Assembly (NCBI GenBank): GCA_016183815.1 | Contig: JACPDW010000010.1 | Coordinates: forward strand, 62,001-126,000 | Direction of reading: 5' to 3' | DNA length: 64,000 bases | Source: Flavobacteriia bacterium | Lineage (GTDB): Bacteria; Bacteroidota; Bacteroidia; Flavobacteriales_D; Crocinitomicaceae | Shown here: piece after piece, positions 21,105 to 30,694 of the stretch | Numbering within the stretch: the first letter of the stretch is position 1 | Layout of the letters: each line of letters starts with the position of its first letter | Position numbers and translations under genes: made by a program | Notes under the pieces: generated by a model | Told to the model about the DNA's origin: nothing | Database searches by the model: none | What the model saw: only the letters and a program-made list of their open reading frames with translations

Positions 21105-21984
21105 TTTTAAAGACAGAACCTTTTGGCTTGTTTAAAAAATATTCAATTTTACCGTTACTGATATTAACAAATTCTTTAACTATATATAATCCCAGTCCAG
21201 TTCCTTTTGTTTTGCGTGTTTCTTCTTCTCCAATTCTAAAAAATTTTTCAAACAATTGACTGTGATATTTTTCTGGTATCCCCTCCCCTTTGTCTATAAA
21301 AGAAATGTTTATTTGTTGGTCGTTTTGAATATGAATTTCTAAAATTTCATTTATACCAACATATTTTTGCACGTTTTCAATTAAATTTATACAGATTGTT
21401 TTAAAAATAAACTCGTCAATATATAAAAAACAAGTAGGTTGATTGTGGTAAATCTTTATCCATTCTTTTTGATATTTTTGATTGTATTTGATTTTTAAAT
21501 CATTTAATAATTGAAGCAAATCTATCCAATTATTTTGAGTTTCAATTTGTTTGTTTTCGATAGCTGCAGAGAGCAAAATGCTTTCAACAACTTCTTCTAA
21601 ACGTTTGTTTTCTATTAATGTTTTTTCTAAAAGTTCTTTGTTTTTATCAGGGCTTAATTGGTGTTTTAACAATGTTTGAAGATATAATTTAATAGATGCT
21701 AAAGGTGTTTTTAATTCATGTGTTACCGACAATAAAAAGTTGTGTTGTCGTTTGCTTAACTCTTGTTCCTTGGTAATAGAGGATTTCAATTTCCATAATC
21801 CGAACAATAATATAAGTAAAAAAACCGTTCCTTCTCCAATTATCATTGAGACTTTATTACCAGTAACCTGATGAACAGCTTTAAATTCATTTGTCATTTT
21901 AATCAAGAGGTAACCCCACCATATAAATTGAATGATTACATATATTGATAAAAAATAAAATAAAATTAAAGTTTGTTTTTTCAT
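21073..21984 (-). CDS. Sensor histidine kinase
   Basis: Two TM helices; H-box SVTHELKTPLAS; N-box NLIENVQKY; DKGEGIP; GTGLGLYIVKEFV. Confidence 0.92.
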   Translation of the reverse strand: MKKQTLILFYFLSIYVIIQFIWWGYLLIKMTNEFKAVHQVTGNKVSMIIGEGTVFLLILLFGLWKLKSSITKEQELSKRQHNFLLSVTHELKTPLASIKLYLQTLLKHQLSPDKNKELLEKTLIENKRLEEVVESILLSAAIENKQIETQNNWIDLLQLLNDLKIKYNQKYQKEWIKIYHNQPTCFLYIDEFIFKTICINLIENVQKYVGINEILEIHIQNDQQINISFIDKGEGIPEKYHSQLFEKFFRIGEEETRKTKGTGLGLYIVKEFVNISNGKIEYFLNKPKGSVFKITLPQAHQSK

Positions 21985-22103
21985 AAAATATTATTGAATG
22001 ATTTTTAAAATGATTTATAGATCTCAAATGATTTTAATATGTACTAAATTATAAATAATTTGCTTTAGCAACTTAAAATCTAATTTTAAAAGCGTTTATT
22101 TTT

Positions 22104-22111
22104 TAATTTTG
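22104..22111 (+). promoter_or_regulatory. Bacteroidetes -7-like box TAATTTTG upstream of 22116 gene
   Basis: TAnnTTTG match 4 nt before GTG start. Confidence 0.35.
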
Positions 22112-22115
22112 TGAA

Positions 22116-22769
22116 GTGAAGTTTATTGAAATCGCATTTCGTTTAGGAGTAGTGTTAGGAATATTTTCTTTTATTTGGTTTTTTATTCAATTAAGTTATA
22201 CACTAATTACCTCAAAAAGGTCAAAATCGATATATGAAATATATTTTTTTAAATACATTCAATACTTTTTAATTGTAAACGTATCCTTTTTATTCTGTTA
22301 TAGAAATGATCAATTCAATGAAATTGTTTTTTCTGATGTTATTTTTTCAGGATTTGTATTGATATTGTATTTGGTTGGAAAGTTGCAAAATCAAGAAAAT
22401 CGAAAAAATTTATTTCAATTTGCACAAAACAAATTACCTTTTATACAAATGGGTTACAATTATTATGCTGAATTAGGAAGTATATTTTTTTCAATAAGCA
22501 TTTTTTTTCTCTTTATTATTTATCCACAAATTGCAACAAATGTTATCAGTAAATGGTTTTACTACAACATATTAAGCATAGAAAAAAGTTTCTTTTTTGG
22601 AATGATATTCAAACTAGTAGGTTTTTTTATTTTAATGGGAATTATTATAAAATTGTTAAATGGTTTTATGTTCCTTGTTTCTGGAAGACCATTGATGTCA
22701 GTTGATAGTAAATTATATAATAACAAAAATAATAAAGACGACGATTTTGATTCTTATGAAGAATTATAA
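22116..22769 (+). CDS. Hypothetical multi-pass membrane protein
   Basis: Intact ORF with GTG start, about 6 hydrophobic segments, charged C-terminal tail DDDFDSYEEL. Confidence 0.65.
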   Translation: MKFIEIAFRLGVVLGIFSFIWFFIQLSYTLITSKRSKSIYEIYFFKYIQYFLIVNVSFLFCYRNDQFNEIVFSDVIFSGFVLILYLVGKLQNQENRKNLFQFAQNKLPFIQMGYNYYAELGSIFFSISIFFLFIIYPQIATNVISKWFYYNILSIEKSFFFGMIFKLVGFFILMGIIIKLLNGFMFLVSGRPLMSVDSKLYNNKNNKDDDFDSYEEL

Positions 22770-22805
22770 GAAGTTTTCAAAATAAATTTAAAAGAACAAA
22801 CTTAC

Positions 22806-23882
22806 CTAATTATCCCCTTTCATCTTTTCAGCGTTTTCTGCCATTTTTAATGCGTCAATCATGTCTTGAATATCACCATTCATAAAACTACTTAAATTAT
22901 AAATTGTTTTATTAATTCGATGGTCTGTTATTCGACCTTGAGGATAATTGTACGTTCTAATTTTAGCCGACCTGTCGCCTGTTGAAACCAAGGTTTTTCT
23001 ATGAGCTGCTCTTTCATCATGAACTCGATCTAACTCAATTTGATACAATCTAGATCTTAATACTGAAATAGCTTTTTCTAAATTTTTATGTTGAGATCGA
23101 CCGTCTTGACATTCAACAACTAAACCAGAAGGAATATGTGTCAATCGTATTGCAGACTCGGTTTTATTAATATGTTGACCGCCAGCCCCACTTGCACGAA
23201 AAGTATCTCTACGAACATCACTCATGTTTAATTCAAAATCTACTTCTTCAGCTTCAGGAAGAACAGCAACAGTAATTGCTGAAGTATGAACTCTTCCTTG
23301 CGATTCTGTTTCGGGTACACGTTGAACTCGATGAACTCCAGATTCAAATTTTAACATACCATAAATTCCTTCACCGGTAATTTCTAAGGCGATTTCTTTA
23401 ATGCCCTTAGTTCCTCCCTCTTGTGAATTTAATACTTCATAATTCCAACCTTTTTCTTTGAAAAATAAAGTGTACATTCTAAAACAATCTTCAACAAAAA
23501 TACAAGCTTCATCTCCTCCTGTACCAGCTCTTAATTCCATTATTGCATTTTTGTCGTCTTCAGGGTCTTTTGGAATTAATAGATATTTAATTTCTTCTTC
23601 TAAAGCAGGTTTTAGATTTTCAAGCTCGTCTAATTCAAGTTTGGCCATTTCTCTCATTTCTGCATCCTGTTCATTTTGCAACAAATTTTGAGTATTAGAA
23701 ATATTATCTAAAATATTTTTATATTTTTTATAAACAATTACAATATCTTCTAAATCTCTATATTCTTTATTTAATTTAACAAAACGACTCATGTCGGAAA
23801 TAATATCAGGATCTACGATAAGTGTACTTACCTCTTGAAAACGATAATAAATTGCTTCTAATTTTTGTAATAATTCATTCAT
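22806..23882 (-). CDS. prfA: Peptide chain release factor 1
   Basis: ELRAGTGGDEACIF, RASGAGGQHINKTESAIRLTHIPSG, GDRSAKIRTYNYPQGRITDHRI. Confidence 0.97.
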   Translation of the reverse strand: MNELLQKLEAIYYRFQEVSTLIVDPDIISDMSRFVKLNKEYRDLEDIVIVYKKYKNILDNISNTQNLLQNEQDAEMREMAKLELDELENLKPALEEEIKYLLIPKDPEDDKNAIMELRAGTGGDEACIFVEDCFRMYTLFFKEKGWNYEVLNSQEGGTKGIKEIALEITGEGIYGMLKFESGVHRVQRVPETESQGRVHTSAITVAVLPEAEEVDFELNMSDVRRDTFRASGAGGQHINKTESAIRLTHIPSGLVVECQDGRSQHKNLEKAISVLRSRLYQIELDRVHDERAAHRKTLVSTGDRSAKIRTYNYPQGRITDHRINKTIYNLSSFMNGDIQDMIDALKMAENAEKMKGDN

Positions 23883-23884
23883 AA

Positions 23885-25051
23885 TCAATATTCAAAACGA
23901 CCAAATTCGGATTCAATTGTTAATTTTTTACTATCACTTTTTTCGACATAACCAATTACTTGTGCTTCGACATTAAATGATTTTGAAATTTGAATTATAT
24001 CGTCAGCAATCTCTTTTGGAACATATAATTCCATTCTGTGTCCCATATTAAAGACTTCATACATTTCTCTATAAGATGTATTGGATTCGCTATGAATTAA
24101 GTTAAAAAGAGGGGGAAGTGAAAACAGATTATTTTTAATCACATGTAACGAATCAATAAAGTGTAAAATTTTAGTTTGACCACCACCACTACAATGCACA
24201 ATCCCATGAATTTCTTTTCTATATTTGTCCAATACTTTTTTAATAATTGGAGCATAAGTTCTAGTTGGAGAAAGAACTAGTTTACCTGCATTTAGAGGAG
24301 TAAATTCAATTTTATCTAAAAGTGATTTACTTCCAGAATAAACGAATTTAGATTCTATTTGATTGTCATATGACTCGGGATAAACTTTATTTAAATCTTT
24401 AAAAACATCATGTCTAGCTGAAGTTAATCCATTACTTCCCATTCCACCATTATATTCTTCTTCATAACTAGATTTACCAAAAGAAGACAAACCAACGATG
24501 ACATCACCTACTGAAATATTTGAATTATCTATAACGTCTGATTTTTTCATTCTACAAACTACTGTAGAATCAACAATAATTGTTTTAACTAAATCACCGA
24601 CATCAGCAGTTTCACCTCCAGTTGAAAATATTGAAATACCATAAGAACGCAAATTTTCTAAAAAATCTTCAGAACCTTTAATAATTTCAGAGATTACAAT
24701 TCCTGGAATTCGTAATTTATTCCTTCCTATTGTTGAAGAGATTAAAATATTTTCTGTTGCACCAACACAAAGTAAATCATCAATATTCATAACGATTGCA
24801 TCTTGAGCAATTCCTTTCCAAACAGAAAGATCACCAGTTTCTTTCCAATAACAATATGCTAAGGAAGATTTTGTTCCTGCTCCATCGGCGTGCATTACAA
24901 CGCAATATTGATCATCATTTCCTAAATAATCAGGCACAATTTTACAAAATGCTTTAGGATACATTCCTTTATCTAAGTTTGATATTGCTTTATGAACATC
25001 TTCTTTTTGAGAAGAAACACCTCTTTGATTATACCTTTTATTTTCTTGCAT
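23885..25051 (-). CDS. purM: Phosphoribosylformylglycinamidine cyclo-ligase (AIR synthase), Bacteroidetes-type
   Basis: MQENKRYNQRGVSSQKEDVHKAI, HADGAGTKSSLAY, IAQDAIVMNIDDLLCVGA; ATG at 25051 preferred over TTG at 25063. Confidence 0.85.
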   Translation of the reverse strand: MQENKRYNQRGVSSQKEDVHKAISNLDKGMYPKAFCKIVPDYLGNDDQYCVVMHADGAGTKSSLAYCYWKETGDLSVWKGIAQDAIVMNIDDLLCVGATENILISSTIGRNKLRIPGIVISEIIKGSEDFLENLRSYGISIFSTGGETADVGDLVKTIIVDSTVVCRMKKSDVIDNSNISVGDVIVGLSSFGKSSYEEEYNGGMGSNGLTSARHDVFKDLNKVYPESYDNQIESKFVYSGSKSLLDKIEFTPLNAGKLVLSPTRTYAPIIKKVLDKYRKEIHGIVHCSGGGQTKILHFIDSLHVIKNNLFSLPPLFNLIHSESNTSYREMYEVFNMGHRMELYVPKEIADDIIQISKSFNVEAQVIGYVEKSDSKKLTIESEFGRFEY

Positions 25052-25060
25052 AAATCGATG

Positions 25061-25068
25061 CAAAATTA
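25061..25068 (-). promoter_or_regulatory. -7-like box TAATTTTG upstream of purM
   Basis: Plus strand caaaatta; 9 nt before ATG at 25051. Confidence 0.4.
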
Positions 25069-25081
25069 ATTATTATAAATA

Positions 25082-25111
25082 AAAAAAGAGTTCCAATTGG
25101 AACTCTTTTTT
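25082..25111 (-). terminator. Intrinsic terminator after ompA-like gene
   Basis: Perfect 30-nt palindrome aaaaaagagttccaattggaactctttttt with A/T flanks. Confidence 0.85.
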
Positions 25112-25132
25112 ATAATTTAAGTTATTAAATTT

Positions 25133-26503
25133 TTATTCTTGGAAGCTTACTTTGAATTCTACTCTTCTATTTTCAGCTTGTCCTTTTTTAGTTTTATTAC
25201 TTGCTTTTGGTTGAGTATCTCCAAAACCTTGAGCTTTCATTCTTCCTTCAGCAACACCTTTTCCAACTAAGTAAGCTCTTACAGCTTTTGCACGATCATC
25301 AGAAAGTTTTAAGTTATTTGCAGGAACACCAACATTATCTGTATGACCTTCAATTGATAAATTGTAAGAAGGATTAGCCAACATTACTTTAGCCATTTCA
25401 TCTAAGATAGGTAATGATTTTTTAATGATTGAAGCTTTTCCAGAATCAAATTGAACTCCTTTCATCGCTTTAGTCATTAAGTTTTTAACAGCTTCTTTAA
25501 CTACTGGACAACCATTATCTGCAGCTAAACCAGCAGCGTTAGGACATTTGTCAACGAAATCATAAACTCCATCACCATCTTTATCAGGACAACCATTAGC
25601 AGAAGCAACACCTTTGATAGTAGGACAGAAATCGTTCACATCTAATACTCCATCACCATCAATATCAACTACTTTTTTCTCAATTACAGTAACACCTTTT
25701 GTATTTACATTAGCACCTTCTGCTGTACCTGGTTCTTGATCAATATAGTTAGGAACACCATCTTTATCATCATCCATCATGTCTTTTTCAGCTTTGGCAA
25801 TTTTTGCTTTTAAAGCTTCTAACTCTGCAGGATTACCTACTTGATTTGGAGTCCAATCAGCATGTTCAGCTTGATCACCTAAGTAATAAGAAAAACCTAA
25901 AGCTAAATTTACATGAGTCTTATCTAAACCTCTTAATGCAGCTTTATCTTCAGTCCATTCATCCATACTGTAAGTCCATTGTCCTTGAATACCCGAAGTA
26001 AAACCTGCATCTATCCATGCAGACAAATTAGGGATGATTTTAAACATAGTTGACAAACCAAAATTTATACTTACTTGTTTATCCAATCTTGCATTTGGCG
26101 TTACAGCATCAGTAGATCTCATTAAAAAAGACATCCCTGGACCAGCATGTAACATAAAGTTAACACGATTTGTCCATTGAGAAATGTTACAAATTGTTCC
26201 TAAAGCCACAGTTCCTTCAACTTTCAAATTAATAAAATTATTTGTGAAAGCAACTGCAGTTGTACCATCGTCATTAAATTGGTCAAAAGCCAAACCTAAT
26301 CGATAACCGAAAATGTTAGTCACATTATATCTTACACCAAGACCAGCGTGTACATAGTTCACAACATTCGCATTACCTTGTCTTCTAACTGGCTTATTAA
26401 TACCATACTCTAACTCTATGGCTGTTTTTTTAAAATCTGTTTGTGCACTCAACAAGGTTGACACCACTACAGAACCTAATAATAAAATCTTTTTCATAAA
26501 CAT
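25133..26503 (-). CDS. OmpA family outer membrane protein with thrombospondin type 3 repeats
   Basis: N-terminal beta-barrel, DKDGVPNYIDQ/DIDGDGVLDVNDFCP/DKDGDGVYDFVDKCP TSP3 repeats, C-terminal SIEGHTDNVG...LSDDRAKAVRAYLV OmpA domain. Confidence 0.92.
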   Translation of the reverse strand: MFMKKILLLGSVVVSTLLSAQTDFKKTAIELEYGINKPVRRQGNANVVNYVHAGLGVRYNVTNIFGYRLGLAFDQFNDDGTTAVAFTNNFINLKVEGTVALGTICNISQWTNRVNFMLHAGPGMSFLMRSTDAVTPNARLDKQVSINFGLSTMFKIIPNLSAWIDAGFTSGIQGQWTYSMDEWTEDKAALRGLDKTHVNLALGFSYYLGDQAEHADWTPNQVGNPAELEALKAKIAKAEKDMMDDDKDGVPNYIDQEPGTAEGANVNTKGVTVIEKKVVDIDGDGVLDVNDFCPTIKGVASANGCPDKDGDGVYDFVDKCPNAAGLAADNGCPVVKEAVKNLMTKAMKGVQFDSGKASIIKKSLPILDEMAKVMLANPSYNLSIEGHTDNVGVPANNLKLSDDRAKAVRAYLVGKGVAEGRMKAQGFGDTQPKASNKTKKGQAENRRVEFKVSFQE

Positions 26504-26522
26504 ATTTTCTTAAATTACGGGA

Positions 26523-26553
26523 CAAAGTTAATACTAAATAATTAAATAGCAAA
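26523..26553 (-). promoter_or_regulatory. Bacteroidetes promoter of the OmpA-family gene (TTTG-N19-TAACTTTG)
   Basis: Minus-strand reading TTTGctatttaattatttagtatTAACTTTG; exact 19-nt spacing. Confidence 0.7.
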
Positions 26554-26704
26554 TTTTTTTTAACTTTTTTTTAAACTTTATTCTATAATACTGAATAACA
26601 GCTTGTTATAATATATTTTTTTTAAGTTTTGTTTTGTATTTTAAATTATCTGTTTATTTAACTGAAATTTTTCAAAAATTATAATGTATAAATCAAAAAA
26701 TAAT

Positions 26705-26712
26705 TAGGTTTG
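26705..26712 (+). promoter_or_regulatory. -7-like box TAGGTTTG upstream of rfbA
   Basis: TAnnTTTG match 4 nt before ATG at 26717. Confidence 0.4.
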
Positions 26713-26716
26713 TAGA

Positions 26717-27592
26717 ATGAAAGGAATTATTTTAGCTGGTGGAACTGGAAGTAGATTACACCCAGTAACCATTGCTGTATCTAAACAGCTTTTACCAATA
26801 TATAATAAACCAATGATTTATTATCCTTTATCGGTACTATTACTTTCAGGAATAAAAGAAATATTAATCATTACAAACAGAGAAAACGTAGAGTTTTTTC
26901 AACTTCTCTTTGGGAATGGGAAACAATTAGGCATCAAAATAGAGTATGCTGTTCAGGAAAAAGCAAATGGTATTGCTGAAGCATTTATAATTGGTGAAAA
27001 GTTTATTGGCAATGATTCTGTTTGTTTAATTTTAGGAGATAATATTTTTTATGGTGATGATTTAATAAAAAAATTGAAAAACGCTATTGAAATAGTTGAA
27101 AAAGAAAAAAAAGCATGTATCTTTTGTTATAATGTAAAAGATCCTGAAAGATATGGCGTGGCAACATACAACACAACAGGAGAGGTAACTTCTATTGAAG
27201 AAAAACCAACAAATCCTCAATCAAATTATGCTGTAACTGGCCTCTATTTTTATCCTAATAATGTAATTGAATTGTCAAAATCCATTACTCCATCAGATAG
27301 AGGTGAATTAGAAATTACATCAATCAATCAACTATACTTAAAAAGTAAAGAATTAAAAGTTCAAACTTTAGGAAGAGGATTTGCTTGGTTAGACACAGGT
27401 ACTTATGAATCTTTACTTGAAGCGAGTCTTTTTATTCAAACAATTGAAAAACGTCAAGGTTTAATGATTGCTTGTATTGAAGAAATCGTATATGATTTAA
27501 AATACATTAACAAAGAAGAATTTATTAAATTAATTGATAGAGTGAGCAAAAATGAATATGGTCAGTATTTAAAAAACAAGTTAAATTCATGA
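26717..27592 (+). CDS. rfbA: Glucose-1-phosphate thymidylyltransferase
   Basis: MKGIILAGGTGSRLHPVTIAVSKQLLPIYNKPMIYYPLS canonical RfbA. Confidence 0.96.
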   Translation: MKGIILAGGTGSRLHPVTIAVSKQLLPIYNKPMIYYPLSVLLLSGIKEILIITNRENVEFFQLLFGNGKQLGIKIEYAVQEKANGIAEAFIIGEKFIGNDSVCLILGDNIFYGDDLIKKLKNAIEIVEKEKKACIFCYNVKDPERYGVATYNTTGEVTSIEEKPTNPQSNYAVTGLYFYPNNVIELSKSITPSDRGELEITSINQLYLKSKELKVQTLGRGFAWLDTGTYESLLEASLFIQTIEKRQGLMIACIEEIVYDLKYINKEEFIKLIDRVSKNEYGQYLKNKLNS

Positions 27593-28131
27593 ATATATTA
27601 GAAACAGCATTTGAAGGTTTATATGAAATTCTTCCAACTGTTCATTTGGATCAAAGAGGATATTTTTTAGAATCTTTTAATCAAACTTTAAATGCCCAGC
27701 TTAACACAACTTTTATACAAGATAATGAATCTATGTCTTTGTATGGTACACTTAGAGGATTGCATTACCAAAAAGAACCATTTTCTCAGTCTAAGTTAGT
27801 ACGGGTAGTAAAAGGAGAAGTTCTAGATGTAGTTGTTGATTTAAGACCAAACTCAAATACATTTTCAAAACATTTTTCAACAATTTTAAATGATAAAAAC
27901 AAAAAACAACTTTTTATTCCAAAAGGATTTGCACATGGTTTTATAGTTTTAAGTTCAAATGCCATTTTTTCTTATAAAGTAGATAATATCTATAGTCCAA
28001 AGGAAGAAATAGGAATAATTTGGAATGATAAAAAACTAAACATTGATTGGAAATTAAAAGAAAATGAAATTATTGTGTCTGAAAAAGACAAGCACTTAAC
28101 AAGTTTTAATGAATGTATAAATCTATTATGA
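27589..28131 (+). CDS. rfbC: dTDP-4-dehydrorhamnose 3,5-epimerase
   Basis: RGYFLESFN, QDNESMSLYGTLRGLHYQ, VVKGEVLDVVVDLR, FIPKGFAHGF; overlaps rfbA stop by 4 nt. Confidence 0.95.
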   Translation: MNILETAFEGLYEILPTVHLDQRGYFLESFNQTLNAQLNTTFIQDNESMSLYGTLRGLHYQKEPFSQSKLVRVVKGEVLDVVVDLRPNSNTFSKHFSTILNDKNKKQLFIPKGFAHGFIVLSSNAIFSYKVDNIYSPKEEIGIIWNDKKLNIDWKLKENEIIVSEKDKHLTSFNECINLL

Positions 28132-29144
28132 AAAATATACTAATTACTGGCGGTTGTGGATTTATTGGTTCACATTTTATTTTGAAATTTCTGAAAGTGA
28201 ACAAAGACTATCATCTTGTTAACTTAGATAATCTTACCTATGCATCTAACATAAAATATTTAGACGAAGTAAAAGATTCTCCAAAATACACTTTTGTTCA
28301 AGGAGATATAGTGGATTTTGAATTACTTAAAGATTTATTTTTAAAATATCAATTTGATTCAGTTGTTCATTTTGCAGCAGAATCGCATGTTGACAATTCC
28401 ATTCATTCTCCTGCTGATTTTATTAATACTAATATTTTAGGTACTTTTAACCTACTTGAAAATGCTAAAAATTTATGGTTAAATGAAAAATTTGAACTAC
28501 GTGAAGGGTTTAAAAAATCAAAATTTATTCATATCTCAACAGATGAAGTTTATGGCAGTTTAGGTGCAACGGGCTTATTCAATGAACAATCATCCTATTT
28601 ACCTAATAGTCCATATAGTGCAAGCAAAGCGTCTAGTGATTTACTTGTCCGTTCCTATTTTCATACTTACGGACTAAATATTAATATAACAAATTGTTCT
28701 AATAATTACGGCCCACACCAGCATAATGAAAAATTGATTCCTACAATAATAAGAAATGCTATTGCACAAAAACCTATACCAATATATGGAGATGGATTAA
28801 ATGTAAGAGATTGGCTTTATGTGGAAGATCATTGTGAAGCGATTTTACAATTATTTAATAAAGGTAAAATTGGTGAAAAATATAATATTGGAGGGAATTT
28901 TGAGCTTACTAATTTAGAAATGGTCAATATTATTTTAGAAAAACTGGATTCAATTTTACCTTTAGGAAACAATGAATCTTACAAAAAATATATTGTTTTT
29001 GTGAAAGACCGTGCGGGGCATGATAGAAGATATGCGATTGACTCTTCAAAAATTAAAAAGGAACTTCAATGGTCAGCGAAAACATCCTTTGATTCAGGAA
29101 TTGAAAAAACGATACACTATTATATTTCATTATATAAAAGATAA
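28128..29144 (+). CDS. rfbB: dTDP-glucose 4,6-dehydratase
   Basis: MKNILITGGCGFIGSHF, HFAAESHVDNSI, STDEVYGSLG, YSASKASSDLLVRSY; ATG at 28128 overlapping rfbC stop. Confidence 0.95.
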   Translation: MKNILITGGCGFIGSHFILKFLKVNKDYHLVNLDNLTYASNIKYLDEVKDSPKYTFVQGDIVDFELLKDLFLKYQFDSVVHFAAESHVDNSIHSPADFINTNILGTFNLLENAKNLWLNEKFELREGFKKSKFIHISTDEVYGSLGATGLFNEQSSYLPNSPYSASKASSDLLVRSYFHTYGLNINITNCSNNYGPHQHNEKLIPTIIRNAIAQKPIPIYGDGLNVRDWLYVEDHCEAILQLFNKGKIGEKYNIGGNFELTNLEMVNIILEKLDSILPLGNNESYKKYIVFVKDRAGHDRRYAIDSSKIKKELQWSAKTSFDSGIEKTIHYYISLYKR

Positions 29145-29151
29145 AAGATTT

Positions 29152-29682
29152 TTACACTTTCATTCCTTTTACGACTCTATCTTTTCTTTTAGTCTTAACA
29201 AGTTTTTTAGTAATCACTAAAAGCATTGCTGATCCTGATTCAGGTGTAGCATAATAAACTAGATTGCCATAATCAATTTCACCCCCCTTTTGACCATCCC
29301 ACTTTGCATCTAAATATAAACGACCGTTAGAATTTCCTTTACGTGTTTTAAACCTCAAAACTTTATTGCTACCTGGTTCAAAACGAACAATATAAGTTTC
29401 GTCATCTTCAATAGATTCTAAAATACATTTCGTACCTGATGGAATTATTATTCTGTTTTCCACTTTGTTTTGAGCATCCACTAATTTTCCATCTTCTGTT
29501 CCTTTGTTTTCCTGATTGTTACTTCTAACTAAAATCATTGTTGAAGAGATATAGAATTGAATCTTTTTTAGATTAGATTCTTCTAATTCATATTTTGTTT
29601 TTAATTCTTCGGTAAAAGGTATTTTAACTCCACAAGAAAAAAGTAAAAAAAATACAAAAAATAATAATAAAATCTTTTTCAT
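29152..29682 (-). CDS. Hypothetical lipoprotein
   Basis: Lipobox FLLFSCGVKIPF; no recognised domain. Confidence 0.65.
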   Translation of the reverse strand: MKKILLLFFVFFLLFSCGVKIPFTEELKTKYELEESNLKKIQFYISSTMILVRSNNQENKGTEDGKLVDAQNKVENRIIIPSGTKCILESIEDDETYIVRFEPGSNKVLRFKTRKGNSNGRLYLDAKWDGQKGGEIDYGNLVYYATPESGSAMLLVITKKLVKTKRKDRVVKGMKV

Positions 29683-29725
29683 TTTGAAATTTTATTTACA
29701 AAAATATAAAATTCTAATCAAATGA

Positions 29726-30685
29726 TTAGCTATTCATTAATTCTTCAATGATTTTATCAATAGAATATCCTTCAGCTTCAGCTTTATAATTTCTTACAAT
29801 TCTATGTCTTAAAACAGGTTTTGCAATTGCTTTAACATCTTCAATATCAGGTGAGTATTTTCCATTTAAAACACTATTTACTTTAGCTCCTATAATTAAA
29901 TATTGAGACGCTCTTGGTCCAGCTCCCCAGCTAATAAATTCTTTAGTTAATTTTCCAGCAAATTCTGAATTTTCTCTTGTTTTTCCACAAAGTTTCACCG
30001 CATATTCCAAAACATTATCAGGAACAGGAATTCTTCTTATCAAATCTTGATATTCTAGTATCTGAGAAGCATTTAAAACTTGATTAACTTCTTGAATTTG
30101 TTCAGATGTAGTAGATTTTACTATGGACAACTCTTCTTGATAACTAGGATAATCCACCCAAACATTAAACATAAATCGGTCTAATTGTGCTTCTGGAAGT
30201 GGATAGGTCCCTTCTTGTTCGATTGGATTTTGAGTGGCTAATACAAAAAAAGGCAACGGTAATTTATAGGTTTGTCCTGCTGCCGTTATAGATTTTTCTT
30301 GCATTGCTTCTAAAAGAGCAGATTGGGTTTTTGGTGGAGTACGATTAATTTCATCTGCTAAAATAATGTTTGCAAATAATGGTCCTTTAACAAATTTAAA
30401 TTGTCTGTTTTCATCTAATATTTCAGAGCCGATAATATCTGATGGCATTAAATCAGGAGTAAATTGTATTCTTTGAAAATGTAAGCCTAATGTTTGAGAG
30501 ATAGTATTTACTAATAAAGTTTTTGCTAATCCAGGAACACCGACCAACAAGGCATGTCCTTTAGAAAAAATTGACATTAAAACTTGATCGATTACTTCAT
30601 CTTGACCAACAATTATTTTGTGGATCTCACTTTTTAAAATACGATAATCTTCTACTAAGCGATTAGCCAATTGAACGTCTGACAT
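29726..30685 (-). CDS. MoxR family AAA+ ATPase
   Basis: LLVGVPGLAKTLLV Walker A, NIILADEINRTPPKTQSALLEAMQE Walker B, FVLATQNPIEQEGTYPLPEAQLDRF. Confidence 0.93.
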   Translation of the reverse strand: MSDVQLANRLVEDYRILKSEIHKIIVGQDEVIDQVLMSIFSKGHALLVGVPGLAKTLLVNTISQTLGLHFQRIQFTPDLMPSDIIGSEILDENRQFKFVKGPLFANIILADEINRTPPKTQSALLEAMQEKSITAAGQTYKLPLPFFVLATQNPIEQEGTYPLPEAQLDRFMFNVWVDYPSYQEELSIVKSTTSEQIQEVNQVLNASQILEYQDLIRRIPVPDNVLEYAVKLCGKTRENSEFAGKLTKEFISWGAGPRASQYLIIGAKVNSVLNGKYSPDIEDVKAIAKPVLRHRIVRNYKAEAEGYSIDKIIEELMNS

Positions 30686-30694
30686 AAATTATAA

